64,000 nucleotides of DNA from Anaerotruncus colihominis (GCA_025146135.1 CP102255.1:992001-1056000), one strand, 5' to 3'. Counted from the stretch's first letter, positions 43,633-51,967 are shown. The notes: a model not told the origin generated them from the letters alone. Program-made: numbers and translations.

Positions 43633-45366
43633 ATGAAAACCATCTTGCGGTTTATAAAACCGTACAAATGCTTATGCTTTTTTACCTTGCTTGTGATGGT
43701 GCTGGATGTCGCGGGCGGCCTGTTGATTCCGACCATCACAGCCGACATGATCAATGTGGGGGTTGGCGGAGGAGATATGCAGTATTTAATCCGCAGAGGG
43801 ATACACATGCTGGCGATCACTCTGATCACCAGCCTTGGCGCTCTGGCCGGTAGTTATCTGAGCGCAGATCTTTCCGCAAAAATCGGAAGGGATATGCGAA
43901 ATGCGCTTTATGACAAATCGCTTGCATTTTCCGCGGACGATTTTGAGCAATTTGGAACCGGATCAATGATCACCCGCACGCTTAATGATGTGAATATTAT
44001 CCAACAGGGTGTTGTTTGGTTCATCCAAATGGTGTTGCCGGTACCTGCGGTCTGCCTTATGGGCATCATCATGGCTTTTTCCATCGACACCATGATGGGC
44101 TTCCTGCTTATAGGCGCTACAGTTTTTGTTATTCTGCTGGCTGTTCTTGTTACAAGAAAGGCGTCCCTTATTTTTGACCGCTTGCAGGGCTTTCTGGATC
44201 GAATGAATATTGTACTCCGTGAAAATGTAACGGGCGTTCGTGTCATCCGCGCTTTTAATAAGGAGAAATTTGAAGAAAAACGCATGAAAAAATCCTTTGA
44301 GGACTATGCGGAATCGGCGATCCAGGCCAACCGCTTATTCGCCGGTCTTGAGAGCGCCGCACTGTTTGCGATCAATCTGTGCATTGTATTCATCCTTTGG
44401 CTGGGTGGAAATCGGATTGGCGCAGGCTTTATGAAAATTGGGGATATTACCGCCCTGACACAGTATGCGGTTATGATCCTGTTTTATATCATCATGGCAC
44501 AGATGGTATTTATCCTCATTCCACGGGCGATGATCTGTGTCCGCCGAATTTCCGCCGTCCTGTACCATACGCCTGAGATTGAGGACGGCCCAACCGCCGC
44601 CTGCGCCCTGAAAACAGGATTAAATGAGGTGGTCCGCTTTGATCATGTAAGCTTTCGGTTTGCGGATGCGGATGAAGATACCCTAGGGGATTTAAATTTT
44701 GCCTGCAAACGCGGAGAGACAACGGCGATCATCGGCAGTACGGGAAGCGGCAAATCGACGATTGCGAAGTTGATTTTGCGTTTTCACGATGTCACCTCCG
44801 GATCCATTCTTTTCAATGGTTGTGACATCCATGGAATGCCCCAGGCGGAGCTTCGGGAGCGTATCGCCTATGTACCGCAAAAGGCATGGCTGTTTTCAGG
44901 AACAATTGCAGATAATCTGCGGTATGGCGATCGAAACGCGGACAAAAAGCAGATGGAGCACGCTCTGCGGACGGCGCAGGCCGGCTTTGTAAGCAGCCTG
45001 CCCGATGGCCTGTATGCCCGCGTGGCGCAGGGCGGCACAAATTTTTCCGGCGGCCAGAAGCAAAGGCTGTCCATTGCGCGGGCCTTGATGAAAAGGGCCG
45101 ACCTGTATATTTTTGACGACAGCTTTTCCGCTTTGGATTTTAAGACTGACGCCGCCCTGAGAAAGGCCCTGAAAAATAAGACGGCGGGCGCTGCGGTATT
45201 GATTATTGCCCAGCGGATCAGTACGATTATGAATGCGGAGCAAATCATTGTTTTGGAGGATGGAAGGATTGCCGGCGCCGGCAGCCACGCGGCTTTGATG
45301 GAGAGCTGCCCGGTTTATCGCGATATTGCAAAATCTCAGATGAAAGGAGAGGCTTGTGATGAGTGA
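43633..45366 (+). CDS. ABC multidrug exporter half, degenerate-site subunit
   Basis: 577 aa: six-helix transmembrane domain (1-320) and nucleotide-binding domain. Walker A GSTGSGKST and signature FSGGQKQR are standard, but Walker B reads IFDDSFSALD, with Asp where the catalytic Glu normally sits. Its partner has the opposite pattern, as in heterodimeric exporters of the BmrCD/LmrCD type with one degenerate ATP site. The SD GGGAGG adjoins the MITE-like element. Expected to export drugs or lipids under MarR control. Confidence 0.94.
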   Translation: MKTILRFIKPYKCLCFFTLLVMVLDVAGGLLIPTITADMINVGVGGGDMQYLIRRGIHMLAITLITSLGALAGSYLSADLSAKIGRDMRNALYDKSLAFSADDFEQFGTGSMITRTLNDVNIIQQGVVWFIQMVLPVPAVCLMGIIMAFSIDTMMGFLLIGATVFVILLAVLVTRKASLIFDRLQGFLDRMNIVLRENVTGVRVIRAFNKEKFEEKRMKKSFEDYAESAIQANRLFAGLESAALFAINLCIVFILWLGGNRIGAGFMKIGDITALTQYAVMILFYIIMAQMVFILIPRAMICVRRISAVLYHTPEIEDGPTAACALKTGLNEVVRFDHVSFRFADADEDTLGDLNFACKRGETTAIIGSTGSGKSTIAKLILRFHDVTSGSILFNGCDIHGMPQAELRERIAYVPQKAWLFSGTIADNLRYGDRNADKKQMEHALRTAQAGFVSSLPDGLYARVAQGGTNFSGGQKQRLSIARALMKRADLYIFDDSFSALDFKTDAALRKALKNKTAGAAVLIIAQRISTIMNAEQIIVLEDGRIAGAGSHAALMESCPVYRDIAKSQMKGEACDE

Positions 45367-47182
45367 ATATAACAACAGCATGGACATCATGGACGATGGA
45401 ATGACTTTTGAAACGCCGGCGCATGCAGGAAGAACGCTGAAAAGATTGTGGCGTTTTGTAAACGACCAACATAAACGGTTGACGATTGTCCTTGTATCCG
45501 TTGTTTTTTATACATTTTTATCGATCATTGCGCCAGCCTATAGCGCGCATATCGTCGATCTGCTTTGGAACGGCATCAAGGCCGCTATCACGGATGGTAC
45601 CGCGTTTCGCGTGACATGGGCGGATGGCGGCAGAGATATTTTTTACCTGCTGCTGATCTATCTGGCGACAGCACTCTTTTATACGCTGCAAGCATATCTG
45701 ATGTCCAGCTTTGCTGAGAAGCTGAGTCTGCGCTTGAGGACTGAAATCAGCGCAAAGCTCAGCCGGCTGCCGCTCTCTTTTTTCGACCGGACAAAGACAG
45801 GCGCGGTCCTTAGCTGGACGGTCAATGACCTGGATAAAATGTCGGAAGCATTGCAGACCGGCCTGCTCAAGCTTTTTACAGCTGCCGGAATGGTTGTAGG
45901 CTCGTTGATTATGATGTTCAGGTTCAGCGTTTCCCTGACCCTGATCTTCATGTTATTTACAGGGATCGCCTTGATCTCCATGAACCTGTTTTCTGCAAAG
46001 ACCCTGAAATATGCGATTGAAAGACAGCGATGCGTCAGCAATGTGACGGCTCATGTGGAGGAGGCGTACAGCGGACGCGTGATCATTAAAGCCTTTAATC
46101 AGGAGGAAAACAGCTCCGAAAAGATGCACAGGGCGACACAGGAGCTGGCCGAATCCACACGGAAAGCGGAGTTTATGATCAACGCCATCAATCCTGCCAT
46201 TCGTTTGATCAACCGCTTTGGCCAGGTATTGATAGCTGTCCTTGCAGGGAAAATGCTTTTGGATGGCATCCTGACTGTCGGCGTGTTCCAGGCGTTTTTT
46301 CAGTATGTCAACCAGTCCTCAGAGCCGCTGACAGAAGTCGCTTATATGGTCAACAGCATGCAGTCCGCGCTGGCGTCGCTTGAACGGATTTACGACTTGC
46401 TGGACGAGGAGGAGCTTTCATCAGAGCCGGCAGCGCCTCTGACGGTTCATGACGCAGAGGGAAAAGTGGAGTTTCAAAATGTCCGCTTCGGATATACTGC
46501 GGACCGGATGCTGATGCGCAATATCAGTTTTTCCGTAAGGCCCGGACAGAAAGTGGCCATTGTAGGCAGCACGGGTGCGGGCAAGACGACGCTGATCAAT
46601 CTGTTGATGCGTTTTTATGAGGTAAACGGAGGGAAAATACTTCTGGATGGAATCGATATAAAGGACCTCACCCGTTCCAATTTAAGAAGCAATTTCGGGA
46701 TGGTTTTGCAGGATACCTGGCTGTTCGGCGGAACGATCGCAGAGAACATTGCTTACAGCAAGCCGGACGCCACGCGAGCGGAGATCACAGCGGCAGCCAG
46801 GGCAGCCAGAGTGGATTTTTTTGTCCGCACGATGTCGCACGGTTACGATACAGTTTTAACCAACGACGCCGAAAATATTTCCATCGGCCAACGGCAGCTT
46901 TTGACGATCGCCCGCGTATTTCTCTGCAATCCCGCTGTCATCATCCTCGATGAAGCAACCTCCAGCGTGGATACCCGCACAGAGGTGGAGATTGGAAAAG
47001 CCATGAAGGCGCTGATGAAGGGCCGGACCAGCTTTGTAATCGCCCACCGGCTGTCGACAATTGTGGATGCTGATTTAATTCTGTTTATGCAGGACGGCGA
47101 CATCATTGAGCAGGGAAACCATGCGTCTCTGCTCAAGGCGAAGGGCGCTTATGCCGACCTGTATTACAGCCAATTTGCATAG
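45359..47182 (+). CDS. ABC multidrug exporter half, consensus-Glu subunit
   Basis: 607 aa; the ATG at 45359 overlaps the upstream stop, and a GTG three bases earlier is possible. Transmembrane domain (about 35-345) and NBD: GSTGAGKTT, Walker B VIILDEATSSVD with the catalytic Glu, but the signature is ISIGQRQ instead of LSGGQ. It is therefore the complementary partner of the preceding subunit. Confidence 0.94.
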   Translation: MSEYNNSMDIMDDGMTFETPAHAGRTLKRLWRFVNDQHKRLTIVLVSVVFYTFLSIIAPAYSAHIVDLLWNGIKAAITDGTAFRVTWADGGRDIFYLLLIYLATALFYTLQAYLMSSFAEKLSLRLRTEISAKLSRLPLSFFDRTKTGAVLSWTVNDLDKMSEALQTGLLKLFTAAGMVVGSLIMMFRFSVSLTLIFMLFTGIALISMNLFSAKTLKYAIERQRCVSNVTAHVEEAYSGRVIIKAFNQEENSSEKMHRATQELAESTRKAEFMINAINPAIRLINRFGQVLIAVLAGKMLLDGILTVGVFQAFFQYVNQSSEPLTEVAYMVNSMQSALASLERIYDLLDEEELSSEPAAPLTVHDAEGKVEFQNVRFGYTADRMLMRNISFSVRPGQKVAIVGSTGAGKTTLINLLMRFYEVNGGKILLDGIDIKDLTRSNLRSNFGMVLQDTWLFGGTIAENIAYSKPDATRAEITAAARAARVDFFVRTMSHGYDTVLTNDAENISIGQRQLLTIARVFLCNPAVIILDEATSSVDTRTEVEIGKAMKALMKGRTSFVIAHRLSTIVDADLILFMQDGDIIEQGNHASLLKAKGAYADLYYSQFA

Positions 47183-47226
47183 AATACACAAAACCGTTTG
47201 TGTTTGCCGGATCTGATTTTATAAAC

Positions 47227-47265
47227 AAAAGCCGGCCCATCCGCTTGTGCCGATGGGCTGGCTTT
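47227..47265. terminator. Bidirectional terminator
   Basis: A 15-bp stem with one G-T pair (aaaagccggcccatc with gatgggctggctttt) between convergent genes. Confidence 0.88.
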
Positions 47266-47323
47266 TGCTATGCTATAGCGGCTTTTTGGGCGATATGCGT
47301 AGCAGATTGAAAAACCACAGGCT

Positions 47324-47821
47324 TCAAAGCGCGCTCGCAAGAACGTCCCGGTTCGCGGCGGTTACAGTTATGAGCCGGACATTTGGATGCGTTTCAATCT
47401 GATGCAGAAAGCAGCTTTCTGCGCGCTGAAGAACTCCGAGAATCTGTACAGGACCATTCAAGGCTGCAAGCACAGCTTGCCGAAAGTCCACGGCTTCCTC
47501 CTCGTGGGGACCGATCTCATCCATGACCAGCAGACGTACCCCGGGACGGGGCGTCAGGGCGGCACATCCCAGAGCATTAAACCGGGCGGCTATCGACGCC
47601 TGGTCCTTCTGCGCGCCGCAACAAAAAAGCAGGTTATCCGCACATGGGGAGTCCCGCATTCCCACGCGCAACAAATGAACTGTGATTTGGCCAGACAGAA
47701 CACCGGCGCTCTTTACAGTGAAGAAGCCGCCAAAGGGACCGGGGCTTCGCTTTAGGAGCACTTTAATCAAACTGCTTTTACCGATGCCCTTCTCGCCGGT
47801 AAGAAATAGATGCTTTGTCAT
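47324..47821 (-). CDS. THEP1-type nucleoside-triphosphatase
   Basis: 165 aa from the ATG with AGAGG seven bases upstream. P-loop FLTGEKGIGKSSLI, Walker B LLVMDEIGPHEEE, and the family pattern GGFFTVKSAG. These small ATPases/GTPases hydrolyse NTPs; the physiological role is unknown. A single gene. Confidence 0.9.
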   Translation of the reverse strand: MTKHLFLTGEKGIGKSSLIKVLLKRSPGPFGGFFTVKSAGVLSGQITVHLLRVGMRDSPCADNLLFCCGAQKDQASIAARFNALGCAALTPRPGVRLLVMDEIGPHEEEAVDFRQAVLAALNGPVQILGVLQRAESCFLHQIETHPNVRLITVTAANRDVLASAL

Positions 47822-48235
47822 ATCAAAACCTCTGAACTCTGTGATAAGCAACCGACGCTTTGCAGCGATTGTTTTGTGCATCTGCCCTCCCAGCGTCTGG
47901 CACATTCTAATCAAACGGCGCTGCGGGCAGGGGTGAAGTGCAGGAGCAATTGCTAATCGGTTGCGCTTGCGTTTGAAAAAACAACCATGCTTTCCATCAG
48001 AGGCCAATAAGAAAGATAAACGTCCGCAGCCTTGTACCCTGATAGGAATATTTTCTTTATTATAGCTGGTTTTTACAGCGTCCGCAATCGCTTTCTAGAT
48101 GCTTGGTTTTATCCCCTTTGTACCATAAGAGCGCGGCGGAATCGTTCTAAGTACTGCAATAGTTCCTGGATTTTCTGCGAAAGGTGCGCTGAAAAATTGT
48201 GAGATCCTTGTGAGATTTGCCGGGATGGAGGATTT
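47822..48235. other. Intergenic stretch without recognised features
   Basis: About 410 bp. I see no convincing gene, RNA or terminator. Frames entering from the THEP1 gene lack an SD. Confidence 0.4.
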
Positions 48236-48238
48236 ATA

Positions 48239-48333
48239 TGGTATCATAACCGCAGAGCGGTTATGATACCGGGGTTATGCCCAACGGCTCGCCGCTTGGG
48301 CGGCAACCGCCTTTGATGGGCAATTATACCATG
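48239..48333 (+). repeat. Modular palindromic repeat, partial copy 3
   Basis: The 14-bp palindrome appears as ggtatcataaccgc / gcggttatgatacc (48239-48270), followed by the GGGTTATGCCCAACGGCTCG unit known from 13951-14005. Both cloverleaf modules are absent. Relative to arrays 1 and 2 the palindrome carries a paired change (A to C in one arm, T to G in the other) that keeps the pairing. Confidence 0.85.
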
Positions 48334-48388
48334 ATGATGTGTGAATATAACGGGATATCTTCAAAAGGCACAGAGGGGGAGAGTCAAC

Positions 48389-48751
48389 ATGCCGAAACTT
48401 TTGATTACAGACGACGACCTGCATCTGCGCAAGCTGGTGCGCACCTATGCGGAGGTGGACGGATATGCTTGCGAGGAGGCTGAAAATGGATTCCAGGCTT
48501 TGGAAAAGCTGCAATGCAGACAGTTTGACCTGATGATTCTCGACATTATGATGCCGGGGATGGATGGCTTTGAGACAATGGCGGAGCTGCGAAAATTCAG
48601 CCGGATGGCAGTAGGAGCGGCGCGCAAGGATGTGACGGATGCTTACGGCGAGCCGACAAAACAGGACGGCGGCCTGCTTGTTTACCGTGCGTCGGAACGC
48701 GCCGGGGAGCCGGCCTCTGCTTCGAATTGGAGGAGGACGAGGACGCGGTGA
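48389..48751 (+). pseudogene. Truncated response regulator receiver joined to a foreign tail
   Basis: The first 70 codons are a good receiver domain: PKLLITDDDLHLRKLVRTYAEVDGY and phospho-Asp in DLMILDIMMPGMDGFE. At about codon 72 (near 48602) homology stops and the frame enters a different protein (SRMAVGAARKDVTDAYGEPTKQDGG). The beta4-alpha5 part of the receiver and the output domain are missing. A good SD (GAGGGGGAG) remains, so a peptide may still be made. Confidence 0.75.
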
Positions 48752-48783
48752 TTGCGATTTTTCTGGCTACAGAACAGATTTAG
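48603..48783 (+). pseudogene. Frameshifted fragment of an unidentified secreted-type protein
   Basis: RKDVTDAYGEPTKQDGGLLVYRASERAGEP in one frame continues as CFELEEDEDAVIAIFLATEQI-stop in another, with the shift near 48690-48725. The pattern (V..A.GEPT, then a beta strand) resembles short SmpA-like domains of lipoproteins. The start is lost in the junction with the receiver fragment. Confidence 0.5.
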
Positions 48784-48795
48784 GAGAGAGGACGG

Positions 48796-49259
48796 ATGTT
48801 GGTCCTGGAGAAAATCAGGGAATATGCAAAAACAGGACGCACGGCCCTCATTAACCGGGATGAACGGATGACGTTCGCGGAGCTTGACGCGCGTTCGGAG
48901 GCGTTCGCTGCCTGGCTGCTTGGATGGTTTGGAAACGACCGGGCGCCGGTTGTTATCTGTGGGGAGAAGGAGAGCAATTTCCTGCTTGATGTCTGCCGGG
49001 AAAAGGGGATTAAACCGCTGTTCATTCATGTGCCCCTTTATGGACAGTGGAGCGACTACACCGGCTTTACAGCGGACCGGCGGGCGGAATATTATATTAT
49101 GAACATGTACGGTCGATTGTGGGGGAATATGGCGTAAAGCTGCTGGACCTGACAGGATTTGAATATGAGTCGTATTTTATGTGTGACACGATGCATATAG
49201 GCTGGAAGGGGTGGTTGGCGGTTGATCAGGCGCTTATCAGCTATTATTACGAACAGTAA
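48796..49259 (+). pseudogene. dltA'-'dltD deletion fusion with frameshift
   Basis: Codons 1-58 match the N-terminus of DltA, the D-alanine:carrier ligase (VLEKIREYAKTGRTALINRD, MTFAELDARSEAFAAWLL). From about 48971 the frame becomes the C-terminal part of DltD (LLDVCREKGIKPLFIHVPLYGQWSDYTGF). An ATTAT duplication at 49091-49100 then shifts the frame; the DltD end continues as EHVRSIVGEYGVKLLDLTG and CDTMHIGWKGW to the stop at 49257-49259. Most of dltA, all of dltB and dltC and the start of dltD are gone. D-alanylation of teichoic acids cannot be encoded here. Confidence 0.8.
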
Positions 49260-49383
49260 GGTATGGCTTTTGTCCCATACCGCGGCGCGTTGCGGCTGGT
49301 ATCTGTTTGTACTCACGGCGCTGCTGGTTTTTTGGTTCTACACAGACGGCGGTGAAATCGCATTTGTTTACAATGCATTCTGA
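49222..49383 (+). CDS. DltX-like small membrane protein
   Basis: 53 codons from a TTG overlapping the dltD remnant. One membrane helix (GWYLFVLTALLVFWFY) and the C-terminal end AFVYNAF, close to the F-YNEF end of DltX, the small protein of dlt operons. The start is uncertain and the SD weak. It may be an intact leftover of the deleted operon. Confidence 0.5.
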   Translation: MIRRLSAIITNSKVWLLSHTAARCGWYLFVLTALLVFWFYTDGGEIAFVYNAF

Positions 49384-49468
49384 AGCATATCTGTCGTTTG
49401 TAAACGGAACCGGTCCTGTTGATCATGCAGCCATTCCAGGCCGCTTGATCATTAGGGCTGGTTTCCAA

Positions 49469-49574
49469 TTAGGGTTTGTTTGAAGCAGAGGAATCGCCGG
49501 ATTTTTTCGCAAACAGTATTCGCCGCGGTTTTCAGAAAAAAGACGGCAATTTTGATGTTTCAAACAGCCCCTAG
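49469..49574. repeat. MITE-like element, copy B
   Basis: About 106 bp, closely similar to 43515-43617. The ends are imperfect inverted repeats (ttagggtttgtttgaa against tttcaaacagcccctag). Its right end overlaps the sigK stop codon. Confidence 0.78.
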
Positions 49575-50275
49575 GTATCTGTTAAAAACGCGCCTTCCTT
49601 TTCAAACTTGCCACGCAGGATGCTGATCGCCTTTTTCTCAATCCGCGATACATAAGAGCGGGAAATATCCAGCTTTTTTGCCACCTCGCGTTGTGTAAGC
49701 GACCGTGTGCCTCCTAGCCCATAACGCATGATGATGATCTGTCGCTCCCGTTCGTCCAGCGCACCCTCAATAAACCGATACAGCTGTTCGGACTTGATCC
49801 GCAGGTCGATACAGTCCACGATATTGTCATCCTCGGCCATGATATCCTGAAGTGTCAGGGAGTTGCCGTCTTTATCTGTATCGATCGGATCGCTTATGTA
49901 AACATCCTGGGCGGATTTCTTCTTATTGCGGAAATGCATGAGAACTTCGTTTTCGATGCATCTGGATGCATAGGTTGCAAAACGCGTGCCTTTTTCGGGT
50001 TTGAATGTGGAAACCGCTTTGATTAGACCGATCGTACCAATGGAGATAAGATCGTCCTGGTCTTTAAAGGCGCTGTAATATTTCTTGATGATATGTGCGA
50101 CCAGACGCAGGTTATGCTCTATAAGGCGTGTTTTTGCTTCTTCGTCGCCCCGAGCAATTCCTTCCAGGCATTCGCGCTCCTCTTTGGCGGACAAAGGGCG
50201 TGGAAAGGAACCAGTCCCGGTAATATGCAGGGCAAAATAGATCAGATTACAAAATGCTTCGAATAAAGAAAACAT
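49571..50275 (-). CDS. sigK: RNA polymerase sigma-K factor with pro-sequence
   Basis: 234 aa; AAGGAGG six bases before the ATG. The hydrophobic N-terminus MFSLFEAFCNLIYFALHI is the pro-sequence, followed by FPRPLSAKEERECLEGIARGDEEA as in mature sigma-K. Region 2 (DLISIGTIGLIKAVSTFKPEKGTRFATYASRCIENE) and region 4 with a helix-turn-helix (TQREVAKKLDISRSYVSRIEKKA) are intact. It drives late mother-cell genes after cleavage by SpoIVFB; a SpoIVFB-like protease is encoded at 12972. The gene is continuous, with no skin-like insertion. The stop codon lies in the MITE-like element. Confidence 0.95.
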   Translation of the reverse strand: MFSLFEAFCNLIYFALHITGTGSFPRPLSAKEERECLEGIARGDEEAKTRLIEHNLRLVAHIIKKYYSAFKDQDDLISIGTIGLIKAVSTFKPEKGTRFATYASRCIENEVLMHFRNKKKSAQDVYISDPIDTDKDGNSLTLQDIMAEDDNIVDCIDLRIKSEQLYRFIEGALDERERQIIIMRYGLGGTRSLTQREVAKKLDISRSYVSRIEKKAISILRGKFEKEGAFLTDT

Positions 50276-50501
50276 GAGAACCTCCTTGACGGCTGATTTT
50301 GCCCGCGTTCTTTTTTGGGCGAAGGGCGCAGACAGAGCAATAACAAATATATGCTCCGTCAGCTTATCCGGTGCAGGTCCGTCGGAAATCGAGGACTATC
50401 AGAACACGTCCATAACAGAACCTGCGCCAGTCGCTTCGGATATAATCACATGATTTTAAAAAGCATATGAGCGCTTCCTGATAGCGGGCGCCCGGAACTG
50501 T
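50276..50501. other. Intergenic region upstream of sigK
   Basis: It should hold the sigK promoter (presumably sigma-E dependent), but I could not place one with confidence. No gene is seen. Confidence 0.35.
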
Positions 50502-50530
50502 TTGCATGAACCGGAAAATAGTGGTATACT
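50502..50530 (+). promoter_or_regulatory. Promoter of the DUF1294-pfkA unit
   Basis: TTGCAT (50502-50507), 17 bases and TATACT (50525-50530). Confidence 0.78.
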
Positions 50531-50587
50531 GAATACAAAATCAGTTTAATTATGATTTGGTGAGAACACGTATAAAGGAGCCTGCGG

Positions 50588-50857
50588 ATGGGACAAGCTA
50601 TTTTCTGGGTACTGGCGGCGCTTAATTTGGCGGGCTTGGCCGTTTGCTTTGTCGATAAGCGCAGGGCGAAGCGCAAGGCTTGGCGCGTGCGGGAGAGGAC
50701 CTTCTTTCTGTTGGCGCTGCTCGGCGGCGGATGGGGTGTTTGGGGCGGCATGTACCTGTTCCGGCACAAGACGCGCCATTGGTATTTTGTTATTGGAATT
50801 CCGGCAGTCACTTTGGCGGAATATGGTTTTTTAACCTGGTTTTTGCTGCGGCGGTAA
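50588..50857 (+). CDS. DUF1294 membrane protein
   Basis: 89 aa, two to three helices; AAAGGAG before the ATG. Typical DUF1294 pattern: MYLFRHKTRHWYFVIGIPA preceded by VDKRRAKRKAWRVRERTFFLLALLGGGWG. Function unknown. It lies 36 bp upstream of pfkA and is probably co-transcribed. Confidence 0.9.
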   Translation: MGQAIFWVLAALNLAGLAVCFVDKRRAKRKAWRVRERTFFLLALLGGGWGVWGGMYLFRHKTRHWYFVIGIPAVTLAEYGFLTWFLLRR

Positions 50858-50893
50858 AGGCTGCACAGGGCTTTTCAGGAGGAGGAAATAATA

Positions 50894-51967
50894 ATGGCAA
50901 CACGAATTGGCATCCTGACAGCGGGCGGCGATTGCCCGGGACTGAACGCAACGATCCGCGGCGTCGCAAAGGCGATGTATCAAAAGATGGACGATGTGGA
51001 GATTGTGGGGATCGTCGACGGCTTTAAGGGGCTGATTGAAGGCGAATATCATGAGATGAAGCAGTCCGATTTCTCCGGGATTCTCACGCGCGGCGGAACC
51101 ATTCTGGGTACAGCGCGCACGCCCTATAAGAGCATGAAGATTGTTGAAAACGATGTCGACAAGGTCGCGCGTATGAAAGGCAACTATAAAAAAATGAAGC
51201 TGGACTGCCTGATGACGCTCGGTGGAAACGGCACGCACAAAACGGCGAACCTGCTTTCTGAGGAGGGACTGAATGTTATCGGACTGCCCAAGACGATCGA
51301 TAACGACATTTGGGGCACCGACGTCACCTTCGGATTTCATACAGCCGTCGGACTTGGAACAGAGGTGGTCGACCGAATCCATACGACGGCCAGCAGCCAC
51401 AAGCGCGTGATGGTCATCGAGATCATGGGCAACAAGGTAGGGTGGCTCACGCTTTATACAGGCGTGGCGGGCGGCGCGGATGTGGTGCTGATCCCGGAGA
51501 TCCCTTATGATATTAAAAAGGTGGTCAAAGCGGTCGAGCGCCGCGCGGCAGGCGGTCACGGTTTTTCCATCGTCTGCGTGGCGGAAGGCGCGTTCGACGT
51601 GGAGGAGGCCAGACTCAAAAAGAAGGAGCGTTCAGAACGGCGCGCGGCAGCCGGCGAGACGACAGCCTCGGCGCGCATTGTGCGCCAGATCGAGGAAACC
51701 AGCGGCTTTGAGACGCGCATGGTTGTTCCGGGCCACTTTATCCGCGGCGGCGCGCCTTCGGCGTATGACCGCGTGCTTGCTTCACAGTTCGGCGTCTATG
51801 CGGCTGATCTGGTCAGTCGTGGGATTTTTGGTGTTACCGTAGCGATGCAGAACAATGTCGTGACGCACAATCTTTTGTCCGATGTGGCCGGCAAGACAAA
51901 GTTTATCCCGACCGACGACCAGATGATTTTTACAGCGCGCCGGCTCGGTATATCCTTTGGCGATTAG
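50894..51967 (+). CDS. pfkA: 6-phosphofructokinase
   Basis: 357 aa, the longer PFK type; CAGGAGGAAATAATA precedes the ATG. Catalytic PKTIDND and substrate motifs (MGNKVGWLTLYTGVAGGADVVLIPE) are intact. The phospho-donor site reads GGNGT with Gly113 (E. coli Gly104, an ATP-type residue), but Lys133 stands where ATP enzymes usually have Gly (E. coli Gly124). Lys there is common in pyrophosphate enzymes. Enzymes with Gly/Lys are generally ATP-dependent, so ATP is preferred. Confidence 0.95.
   Translation: MATRIGILTAGGDCPGLNATIRGVAKAMYQKMDDVEIVGIVDGFKGLIEGEYHEMKQSDFSGILTRGGTILGTARTPYKSMKIVENDVDKVARMKGNYKKMKLDCLMTLGGNGTHKTANLLSEEGLNVIGLPKTIDNDIWGTDVTFGFHTAVGLGTEVVDRIHTTASSHKRVMVIEIMGNKVGWLTLYTGVAGGADVVLIPEIPYDIKKVVKAVERRAAGGHGFSIVCVAEGAFDVEEARLKKKERSERRAAAGETTASARIVRQIEETSGFETRMVVPGHFIRGGAPSAYDRVLASQFGVYAADLVSRGIFGVTVAMQNNVVTHNLLSDVAGKTKFIPTDDQMIFTARRLGISFGD

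Noticed and set aside
48389-48602. A functional single-domain response regulator
   Set aside because: The receiver stops after about 70 residues, missing the conserved Thr/Ser and Lys switch residues and the last strands and helices.
49571-50275. A sigK skin-type insertion
   Set aside because: The sigma-K frame is continuous with both region 2 and region 4; only the stop codon touches a repeat.
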